NCBI GenBank assembly: GCA_963727015.1
Contig: CAVSEV010000005.1
Span: forward strand, 372,001 to 436,000
Direction of reading: 5' to 3'
Length of the DNA: 64,000 nucleotides
Origin: DATFVJ01 sp963727015
Lineage (GTDB): Bacteria; Actinomycetota; Actinomycetes; Streptosporangiales; Streptosporangiaceae
Positions 17,277 to 24,421 of this stretch are shown in pieces; within the stretch, counting starts at the first letter, position 1; every line of letters begins with the position of its first letter. Position numbers and translations under genes: made by a program. The notes below the pieces were generated by a model. That model did not search any database, was not told where the DNA came from, and saw only the letters and a list, made by a program, of their open reading frames with translations.

Positions 17277-18764
17277 TCAGGGCGTCAAGGGTTTCCCTGT
17301 CACCATTCGCCGGGTCAGGCTCTGGTTGACTGTTTTCTGGTATAGATCATCAATGAGTTGCAGGAGGATCCTGCGGTCACTAGAGGTCGCAAGACTGTGC
17401 AGGTTCGCGTACTGGGCCCACATCAAGATCAGGTAGTGTCCCTTGGCCACCGCCCAGACCACGCCGGTGCCCGTGCCCAGCTTCTTTGTCGCACCGTGGA
17501 GCCCGGGAAGTGGCTGGATGAACTGCCCAGGCGCCGTGACAACCTTCCCGGCTTTCGTCGCGGCACCCGAGGTCGGCAGGTTCAGTACGCCGATCGTGCC
17601 CATCCGCTTGCCGTTCACCGACAGATAACTCGCCCGCAGCGCCTGACTGCAGCCCTTGCGCACCGCTGCCTTGAGCCGCGTGCCGAACACGGCGCCGCGG
17701 CAACTCTGCGTAGCAAGCTGCGCCGTCCTGAGATATCCTCTCGGGCCGGCAGACACCTGCGCCGGATACAGCTCCCCGAGCGTCAGAGCAACGGGATCAT
17801 CTGCCCGGCTGGTGATGAACTGCCACTTGCCGAGATCTGCTGATGGGGCAGGGGAGGGCAGCGGCGCCTGGGTCTGCGCGGGCCTGGCGGTGCGCGCTGC
17901 GGCTGCCTTTTGCCTGCCTGCGAAGGCGTAAACAGCTGCCGCGGCGAGCGCGGCCGCCGCGACGACCGCGACAGCCAAAACCAGTAAGGCTCGGGACCGC
18001 CCGCCACGCTCCCGCGCCCGCGCTCGCCGCGCCTCTCGCCCGTGCGAGGGCGAGGACGCGGCAGCAGCGGGCGCGGCACTCGCGGTCGTGCGAGCACGGG
18101 ACCCCGGGTTTGCTGGCTCCGCCGGCATGGCCGAATCGGTCCCATCAAGGGTGGAGCCAGGCGGGCTATCACCGTGCCCGCGCAGCGTCCCGAACTCTGT
18201 CTCCTCGCCATATGTCCACGTCCGTGACCCGCTGAGACCACCGGCACCCGCGTTGCTGCCCTGGCTGTCGCCCGAGCCGTTGGTCCACGCCGCCCCAGTC
18301 CGGCCGGCCGCCCACGGGCCGCCACCCCAGTCCTTGCTCCACCGTTCGGTAGCCGGATCGTGATAGTCATCCGCGCTGTGACCGTCGTCCGCGCCGTTAC
18401 GGTCATCCGCGCCGTAGCCGTCACGCGCGCCGTGGCCGTTAGCCGCGCCGTGGCCGTTAGCCGCGCCGTGACCGTTAGCCGCGCCGTGACCGTTAGCCGC
18501 GCCGCGCCGGCGCGGCCCGGATCCGAGTACGTCCGGGCCGGCCGTGCCTGCGACCGGCCGGTCCTGATCCGGCCCAGCGCCTGGACGCGCGCCGTTCCAA
18601 CCGTCAGCATGACTTGGCCGGTAATCTGGGTCGCGCGCATCATGTGCCGGCGGAAATCCGCGTGTTGGATCGCGGTGCTTTGGCCTCCCGGTCAACTGGT
18701 ACCCCGAGCGGCCCGGCTGCCAGCTTTGGGGTGTACGGGCATCCTCGTCGCCCGGGTGAGTCAT
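17277..18764 (-). CDS. Gly/Asn/Pro-rich single-pass membrane protein with conserved two-Cys extracellular domain
   Basis: A 495-residue protein of unknown function. The first ~250 residues are low-complexity, with AANGHG repeats, and cytoplasmic in the likely topology. A basic stop-transfer stretch precedes one transmembrane helix (ALLVLAVAVVAAAALAAAAV). The ~190-residue outer domain contains QSCRGAVFGTRLKAAVRKGC and ASYLSVNGKRMGTIGVLNLP. The matching part of the neighbour is SHDCALSARGSFARALTAGRC and RATYVDTSKRFAITAGVAAL, so the two are tandem paralogues. In mycobacteria the truA-rplM interval holds the ESX-4 cluster; none of it is here. Confidence 0.75.
   Translation of the reverse strand: MTHPGDEDARTPQSWQPGRSGYQLTGRPKHRDPTRGFPPAHDARDPDYRPSHADGWNGARPGAGPDQDRPVAGTAGPDVLGSGPRRRGAANGHGAANGHGAANGHGAANGHGARDGYGADDRNGADDGHSADDYHDPATERWSKDWGGGPWAAGRTGAAWTNGSGDSQGSNAGAGGLSGSRTWTYGEETEFGTLRGHGDSPPGSTLDGTDSAMPAEPANPGSRARTTASAAPAAAASSPSHGREARRARARERGGRSRALLVLAVAVVAAAALAAAAVYAFAGRQKAAAARTARPAQTQAPLPSPAPSADLGKWQFITSRADDPVALTLGELYPAQVSAGPRGYLRTAQLATQSCRGAVFGTRLKAAVRKGCSQALRASYLSVNGKRMGTIGVLNLPTSGAATKAGKVVTAPGQFIQPLPGLHGATKKLGTGTGVVWAVAKGHYLILMWAQYANLHSLATSSDRRILLQLIDDLYQKTVNQSLTRRMVTGKPLTP
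18420..18500 (-). repeat. 18-bp tandem repeats coding AANGHG
   Basis: Four copies of an 18-bp unit (plus-strand GTGGCCGTTAGCCGCGCC, with GTGACC variants) encode AANGHG in the low-complexity part of the reverse-strand membrane protein. Confidence 0.85.
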
Positions 18765-18901
18765 AGGGGGAGCGTAGCGTCCCGCACCTCTGCCACGCCG
18801 GTACCAGCGGACATTGCCAGGTCAGGATGTACGCGCCGCGTGCAAGAAGTGTTCAGGTTGGTCGCGGAAGCTATCCTGGGGCTGTCATCACCCGCCTCGC
18901 T

Positions 18902-18931
18902 TTGACCCGCACCGACGGTGCCCGGTAGTCT
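18902..18931 (+). promoter_or_regulatory. sigma-70-type promoter for rplM-rpsI
   Basis: TTGACC (18902-18907) and TAGTCT (18926-18931) are separated by 18 bases in the 313-base gap before rplM. This would give a transcript with a leader of about 140 bases. The leader holds a small AGCCC/GGGCT hairpin near 19030. Nothing else is seen in the gap. Confidence 0.6.
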
Positions 18932-19077
18932 GCTATGACGTCCGTGTGCACCGGTGTGCCAATGGCGCATGCTCAGCAGGTGGCGCTGTGTGACCATCCG
19001 GGCCTGGCGGACCCCCGTGCGGCGCGCGGCAGCCCGTCCGGGCTGGGATCCCAAGATCAGGAACTAGCGAAGGCTTT

Positions 19078-19527
19078 ATGACTGTGCGCACATTTAGCCC
19101 GAAGGCTGGCGACATCCAGCCCCAGTGGCACGTGGTTGACGCGTCCGATGTGGTTCTCGGGCGGCTGGCCAGTCACGTCGCGACGCTGCTCAGAGGAAAG
19201 CACAAGCCGATCTTCGCACCGCATGTGGACACAGGTGACTTCGTCATCGTGGTTAACGCGGACAAGATCGCGCTCAGCGGCAACAAGCTTGAGCAGAAGC
19301 GGGCCTACCGGCATTCGGGGTATCCCGGTGGCCTTCACTCGATCGCTTACAAAGACCTGCTTGCCAAGCATCCGGAGAAGGTGGTCGAGAAGGCCGTCAA
19401 GGGGATGTTGCCGAAGAATTCGCTCGGCAGGAAGATGCACCGCAAGCTGAAGGTGTATGCGGGTCCTGACCACCCGCACCAGGCGCAGCAGCCCGTTCCC
19501 TACGAGATCACCCAGATTGTCCAGTAG
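19078..19527 (+). CDS. rplM: 50S ribosomal protein uL13
   Basis: L13 (149 residues) is an early assembly protein of the 50S subunit. WHVVDASDVVLGRLASHVAT, HKPIFAPHVDTGDFVIVVNA and the end HPHQAQQPVPYEI are typical. It starts at ATG 19078 after GCGAAGGCTTT and forms a pair with rpsI 56 bases downstream. Confidence 0.97.
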   Translation: MTVRTFSPKAGDIQPQWHVVDASDVVLGRLASHVATLLRGKHKPIFAPHVDTGDFVIVVNADKIALSGNKLEQKRAYRHSGYPGGLHSIAYKDLLAKHPEKVVEKAVKGMLPKNSLGRKMHRKLKVYAGPDHPHQAQQPVPYEITQIVQ

Positions 19528-19583
19528 CGCCTCAGCGGGCGTATGGCCCAAAAGGCGCGCATAGGAAGCACGAGGAAGGCAAC

Positions 19584-20150
19584 GTGGCAGAGCCCACAGG
19601 TACCGAGATACCCACTGAGGACGTCGAGGCGGCGACCGACGATTTCGCCGCGGACGCCCCTGGCGGTGTTCCCGGGGACGCCGGCCACCCAGCGGGGTTC
19701 GGGTCGGACTACACCACGGAGACTCCGGCGCAAGCCGCGGGTGCCGTGGCACGACCCGTGCTGACCGGGCACGGCGGGGCCACTGGCCGCCGCAAGGAGG
19801 CGATCGCGCGGGTCCGCGTCATGCCGGGTTCGGGGCAGTGGAAGATCAACGGGCGTGCGCTTGCCGAGTACTTCCCGAACAAGGTCCATCAGCAGCTCAT
19901 TAACGAGCCGTTCGTCACGCTTGGCGCGGAGAGCCAGTTCGACGTAATAGCGCGTATTTCTGGTGGCGGCGTCACAGGGCAGGCGGGCGCCTTGCGCCTC
20001 GGTATCGCCCGCGCCCTGACCGAAATCGACCCGGAGAATCGTCCTGCGCTGAAGAAGGCCGGCTTCCTGACCCGCGATGCCCGGGTCAAGGAGCGCAAGA
20101 AGTACGGCCTGAAGAAGGCGCGTAAGGCGCCACAGTACTCGAAGCGCTAA
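19584..20150 (+). CDS. rpsI: 30S ribosomal protein uS9 with acidic N-terminal extension
   Basis: S9 (188 residues) contacts the P-site tRNA with its C-terminal tail (ending APQYSKR). The S9 domain begins at GRRKEAIARVRVMPGSGQW. About 60 Asp/Glu/Thr/Pro-rich residues precede it, an extension known in actinomycetes. GTG 19584 is preceded by AGGAAGGCAAC. The pair rplM-rpsI is universal. Confidence 0.96.
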   Translation: MAEPTGTEIPTEDVEAATDDFAADAPGGVPGDAGHPAGFGSDYTTETPAQAAGAVARPVLTGHGGATGRRKEAIARVRVMPGSGQWKINGRALAEYFPNKVHQQLINEPFVTLGAESQFDVIARISGGGVTGQAGALRLGIARALTEIDPENRPALKKAGFLTRDARVKERKKYGLKKARKAPQYSKR

Positions 20151-20195
20151 TTTGGCGGGCGTTGGCAGCGCCAGGATCCCCTGGAGCGAAATCTT

Positions 20196-21596
20196 ATGGG
20201 CCGTCTATTCGGTACTGATGGTGTCCGTGGCGTCGCAGGCCGTGATCTTACGGCGCGGCTGGCCATGGATCTCGCCTCGGCTGCGGTTTCGGTGCTCGGC
20301 GACAGCGGTGAGTTCGACGCCGCAGTGCGAGCGGGGCGGCGCCCCGCCGCGGTGGTCGGCCGCGATCCGCGCGCCTCGGGAGAGTTCCTTGAAGCCGCTG
20401 TCGTCGCGGGCCTGGCTGGCTGCGGCGTAGACGTGCTGCGGCTGGGCGTAACACCTACCCCCGCTGTCGCCTACTTGACTGGCGCGCTTGGTGCGGATTT
20501 CGGCGTCATGCTGTCGGCGAGCCACAATCCAGCACAGGACAACGGAATCAAGTTCTTCTCGCGGGGCGGGTTCAAGCTGCCAGACCCGGTCGAGGATGCG
20601 ATCGAGCGGCGACTCGGCGACCCGGTGCCCGCGGCGCCGCCCGAGGCCGGGTTCGGCCGGATCACGGACATGCCGGACGCGCGTGACCGCTACCTCGAGC
20701 ACTTGGTCTCGTCCCTGCAGAGCGGCGGGGCCGCCGGGCCCGGGACAGCGGCGGGCACCGGCCCACTGGCGGGATTGAAGATCGTGGTGGACTGCGCGCA
20801 CGGAGCCGCGCATGATGCCGCACCAGCGGCGCTGCGCCGGGCCGGCGCGGACGTCATCGTGATCGGTGCGCAGCCCGACGGCCTGAACATCAACGAGGGC
20901 TGTGGATCCACGCACCTGGACGCGCTCATCGCCGCCGTCGCCGCGAACGGTGCCGACGCTGGCATCGCACACGACGGCGACGCCGACAGGTGCCTGGCCG
21001 TCACCGCCGACGGGCAGGTTGTCGATGGCGACCAGATCCTGGCGATCCTGGCGCTCGAAATCAGGGAGGCGCAGGGACTGGCCGGCGACACGGTGGTCGC
21101 GACGGTGATGTCGAACCTGGGCTTCCGCCGCGCCATGGAGGACGCGGGAATCCACGTGGTGGAGACGGCGGTGGGCGACCGGTACGTCCTGGAGGCGATG
21201 AAGGCCGGCGGCTATGTGCTCGGCGGTGAGCAATCGGGGCACATCATCATGCTTGAGTACGCGACCACGGGTGATGGCGTGCTGACCGCGCTCCACCTGC
21301 TGGCAGCGATGGCCAGGCGCGGGCTGGCACTCGGCGAGCTCGCTAAGGTCATGCACAGGTTCCCACAGGTCCTCGTCAACGTTCCAGGCGTGGACAAGTC
21401 CGTGGTGGATTCGGCGCCTGGGCTCGCTGCGGCTGTGGCCAATGCCGAGGCGGAACTCGGTGATAGCGGGAGGGTTCTCATCCGCCCGAGCGGTACCGAA
21501 CCCGCGGTCCGCGTGATGGTGGAAGCGGCCGATCAGGAGCAGGCCCAGCGGGTCGCGGCGCGGCTTGCCGAAGCCGTCCGCACCCATCTCGGTTGA
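20196..21596 (+). CDS. glmM: phosphoglucosamine mutase
   Basis: GlmM (466 residues) converts glucosamine-6-phosphate to glucosamine-1-phosphate on the path to UDP-GlcNAc and peptidoglycan. The phosphoserine loop SASHNPAQDNGIKFF, the metal loop DGDADRC, the sugar loop GGEQSGHI and the phosphate loop RPSGTEPAVRVM are all present. ATG 20196 lies 45 bases after rpsI; GGAG is ten bases upstream. Some neighbours place it with glmS, which is not in this window. Confidence 0.96.
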   Translation: MGRLFGTDGVRGVAGRDLTARLAMDLASAAVSVLGDSGEFDAAVRAGRRPAAVVGRDPRASGEFLEAAVVAGLAGCGVDVLRLGVTPTPAVAYLTGALGADFGVMLSASHNPAQDNGIKFFSRGGFKLPDPVEDAIERRLGDPVPAAPPEAGFGRITDMPDARDRYLEHLVSSLQSGGAAGPGTAAGTGPLAGLKIVVDCAHGAAHDAAPAALRRAGADVIVIGAQPDGLNINEGCGSTHLDALIAAVAANGADAGIAHDGDADRCLAVTADGQVVDGDQILAILALEIREAQGLAGDTVVATVMSNLGFRRAMEDAGIHVVETAVGDRYVLEAMKAGGYVLGGEQSGHIIMLEYATTGDGVLTALHLLAAMARRGLALGELAKVMHRFPQVLVNVPGVDKSVVDSAPGLAAAVANAEAELGDSGRVLIRPSGTEPAVRVMVEAADQEQAQRVAARLAEAVRTHLG

Positions 21597-21872
21597 CGGC
21601 TGCGGGCGGGAACGGGCAGCCTGCGGCCACCACTCGGGTGGGACCGTGACAGGCTGGGAATGTGATCGCTGGCGCCTGGCGCGTGTGGCCGCGGGGCCGT
21701 TTAAGGCGGCGCTGCGCGGCGCCCCGTGCGCGACGCACATCTGTTCACTGATAGCGAACGCGGACGGGGCGGCCTGCGCCGCAGCCGACCGGTGCCGGCC
21801 ACGCAGGCTGCTACCCGAGCGTCCGGACCTGCGGCACGACCGGCGTGCCGGGCCGAGGATGGAGGCGCGAGC

Positions 21873-23378
21873 GTGAGGCACGCATACGAGGTCGCGAAGG
21901 TCCGCGCAGCCGAACAGGCGCTGATGGCGCGCTTGCCCGACGGAGCGCTCATGCAACGGGCGGCCGCGGGGCTCGCCGCGACCTGCGCGCGTTTGCTTGG
22001 CCGGGTGTACGGGGCGCGGGTGGTGGTGCTGGCCGGTAGCGGTGACAACGGCGGTGATGCCCTTTATGCCGCAGAACGGCTCGCGCGCCGTGGCGCACGC
22101 ACGCATGCCGTGCTCGCCGGGTCGCGGGTCCACCCGGGCGGCGCCGCCGCGGTGCGCGGTGCGGGCGGGCGGCTGGTGCAGGCCGGCGACGAAGCCGCAC
22201 CGCGGCTCATCGACGATGCGGATCTGATCATCGACGGTATGCTCGGCATCGGCGGCCGCGGCGGGCTACGCGAACCGCAGTCATCGCTCGCGGAACGCGC
22301 GGCGGGCGCCGCCGGCCTGGTCGTAGCGGTCGACCTGCCCAGCGGGATCGATGCGGATACCGGCGCAGTTGACGGCACGGCGGTCCAGGCGGACGTCACA
22401 GTGACATTCGGCACCTACAAGCCTGGACTGCTGATCGATCCTGGCGCATCGCACGCTGGCGTGACCGAACTTGTCGACATCGGCCTCGGGCGTGAGCTTG
22501 CAGAACCTGACGTGGTCGCGCTGCAGTCCGGGGATGTCGCCGGGATGCTGCCGCGCCCGACGGCCGGGGCGGACAAGTACCGGCGCGGCGTCCTCGGCGT
22601 CCACGCAGGCAGCGACCGCTTCACCGGGGCTGCGGTGCTCTCGGTTGGCGGCGCTGTGCACGGCGGCGCTGGGATGGTGCGTTACCTGGCGTCGTCGCCC
22701 GGCGTCGCTGGCTTGGTCCGCGAGCGCTGGCCGGAGGCCGTGATAACCGTTGCGCAGCCGCCGGCTGATGTGGCCCGCGCCGCGGCGGTGATCAGCGGGG
22801 TAGGCCGCGTTCAGGCCTGGGTTGCGGGGCCCGGCATGGGCACCAGCGACGACGCGGGCCGGCTGCTCGCCGCGGTACTCGACACCGATGTACCTGTCCT
22901 CGTGGACGCCGACGGTCTCACCCTGCTCGCGGCAGGACCGCTCCCTTTGCGCCGCGCCGCGCCAACCTTGCTCACGCCGCACGCAGGGGAGCTGGCGCGG
23001 TTGCTGGGTGTCAGCAGGGAGGATGTGGAGGCGCGGCGGCTGGAGCACGCCAGGCGGGGTGCGGCTGAACTTGGCGCCACGGTGCTGTTGAAGGGCTCGA
23101 CGACGGTGATCGCTGGGCGGGGCGCGCCGGCCTGGGTGAATACCATGCAGACCGGGTGGCTGGCGACTGCGGGCACGGGCGATGTCCTGTCCGGGCTGGC
23201 CGGCGCGCTGATCGCGCAGGGCCTGGAAATGCCGCACGCTGCGGCGGCCGCGGCTTACCTGCACGGGCTGGCGGGCCGGATCTCGTCGTCGGGTGCCCCG
23301 ATCGGTGCCGCGGACGTGATCGGCGCCTTGCCAGCGGCGTTCCGTGTCGTAGCTGCGAATCCGCAGCGACCGTCATGA
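21873..23378 (+). CDS. nnr: bifunctional NAD(P)HX epimerase/dehydratase
   Basis: Repairs hydrated NADH and NADPH. The N-terminal ~210 residues are the YjeF_N epimerase (GSGDNGGDALYAAERL; VDLPSGIDADTG). The C-terminal part is the carbohydrate-kinase-like, ADP-dependent dehydratase (LTPHAGELARLLG; TGWLATAGTGDVLSG). GTG 21873 is chosen because GGAGG lies seven bases upstream and the family N-terminus (AYEVAKVRAAE) follows; the frame is open further upstream without support. Its stop overlaps the next gene's ATG. Confidence 0.94.
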   Translation: MRHAYEVAKVRAAEQALMARLPDGALMQRAAAGLAATCARLLGRVYGARVVVLAGSGDNGGDALYAAERLARRGARTHAVLAGSRVHPGGAAAVRGAGGRLVQAGDEAAPRLIDDADLIIDGMLGIGGRGGLREPQSSLAERAAGAAGLVVAVDLPSGIDADTGAVDGTAVQADVTVTFGTYKPGLLIDPGASHAGVTELVDIGLGRELAEPDVVALQSGDVAGMLPRPTAGADKYRRGVLGVHAGSDRFTGAAVLSVGGAVHGGAGMVRYLASSPGVAGLVRERWPEAVITVAQPPADVARAAAVISGVGRVQAWVAGPGMGTSDDAGRLLAAVLDTDVPVLVDADGLTLLAAGPLPLRRAAPTLLTPHAGELARLLGVSREDVEARRLEHARRGAAELGATVLLKGSTTVIAGRGAPAWVNTMQTGWLATAGTGDVLSGLAGALIAQGLEMPHAAAAAAYLHGLAGRISSSGAPIGAADVIGALPAAFRVVAANPQRPS

Positions 23379-23707
23379 CGGTACTGCGCTCGCTTGGGCT
23401 GTTCGTCGTGGCAGCGATCGCCGAGATCGGCGGCGCGTGGCTTGTCTGGCAGGGAATACGCGAGCATCGGGGCATCGCCTGGGTGGGGGCGGGAGTCGCC
23501 GCACTTGGCGTGTACGGCCTGGTCGCGACCCGGCAGCCAGACACGCATTTCGGCCGGATCCTGGCCGCCTACGGCGGCATCTTCGTGGCGGGCTCACTCG
23601 CCTGGGGCGTGGTCGCCGATGGCTACCGGCCGGATCGCTATGACCTGCTAGGCGCGGCGATCTGCCTGCTCGGCATGGCGGTCATCATGTACGCGCCGCG
23701 CCGGTAG
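23375..23707 (+). CDS. UPF0060 (YnfA-like) small membrane protein
   Basis: A 110-residue protein with four hydrophobic helices. IAEIGGAWLVWQGIREHRG, LAAYGGIFVAGSLAWG and DGYRPDRYDLLGAAICLLG match the UPF0060/YnfA family, which resembles small multidrug resistance pumps but has no settled function. ATG 23375 overlaps the nnr stop (ATGA), so it is probably co-translated with nnr. Confidence 0.9.
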   Translation: MTVLRSLGLFVVAAIAEIGGAWLVWQGIREHRGIAWVGAGVAALGVYGLVATRQPDTHFGRILAAYGGIFVAGSLAWGVVADGYRPDRYDLLGAAICLLGMAVIMYAPRR

Positions 23708-23710
23708 GGT
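23705..23710 (+). promoter_or_regulatory. possible -10 for a leaderless GNAT transcript
   Basis: TAGGGT lies seven bases before the ATG at 23718. In actinomycetes a TANNNT box 6-8 bases from a start codon usually means a leaderless mRNA. No -35 is clear. Confidence 0.35.
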
Positions 23711-23717
23711 CGCGGTC

Positions 23718-24251
23718 ATGGATGCGCCGTCTGTGACACTCCGGCCGGTTGCCGAGCAGGATCTGCCGCTGCTCGAACGTTTCTGTGTGGAGCCCGAGCT
23801 GATGGGGCTGGACTGGCAGGGCTTCAGGGACCGGAGCATGATCCGCCGCCGATTTGGCCACGATGGATTTCTCGGTGAGAAAGACGGTCAGCTGATGGTG
23901 ATCGCAGACGGGCATGCCGCCGGTTTCGTGGGCTGGCGCGCCGTCACCTACGGCAGGCCGGAGCACGCCTGCTGGAACATCGGGATCGTCCTGCTGCCTG
24001 AGTGGCGCGGCCGTGGGGTGGGCAGCAGGGCGCAGCGGCAGCTTGCCGATTATCTGTTCACCCACACTCCGATGGTCCGGATCGAGGCGGGCACCCTGCC
24101 GGAGAACGTGGCAGAGCAGCGCGCGCTCGAGCGGGCCGGTTTCACCCGGGAGGGAGTCCTGCGCCGCACCGGCTTCGCCGGCGGTGCCTGGTGCGACAAC
24201 GTCGTCTACAGCCGGGTTCGTAGCGATCCCATGATCGTAAGGCGGGCGTGA
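23718..24251 (+). CDS. GNAT-family N-acetyltransferase
   Basis: A 177-residue acetyltransferase of the RimJ/RimL-like type. The acetyl-CoA loop is seen as LLPEWRGRGVGSRAQRQLAD, and the terminal motif as NVAEQRALERAGFTREGVLR. The substrate cannot be told. There is no ribosome-binding site next to ATG 23718; it may be leaderless. Confidence 0.85.
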   Translation: MDAPSVTLRPVAEQDLPLLERFCVEPELMGLDWQGFRDRSMIRRRFGHDGFLGEKDGQLMVIADGHAAGFVGWRAVTYGRPEHACWNIGIVLLPEWRGRGVGSRAQRQLADYLFTHTPMVRIEAGTLPENVAEQRALERAGFTREGVLRRTGFAGGAWCDNVVYSRVRSDPMIVRRA

Positions 24252-24421
24252 AGCCATCTGGCTGGCGCGTTGTCACCGGAGGGGCAGGCGAGATTGCGGT
24301 GCGCGCGCCGGGCTCGCGGCGGGATACGGACTGAAACCGGTTGCTGTCCACGGGTTACCTTCGGCCGCGAAACTGGACATATAAGTCGGAGGAGAAGGAG
24401 GTCCCGACCCGTCAGGAGCCT

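Noticed and set aside
20205..22133. A 642-residue reverse-strand frame over glmM and nnr
   Set aside because: It is antisense to two clear genes and its residue pattern (many Arg, His and Asp) is typical of a shadow of high-GC codons.
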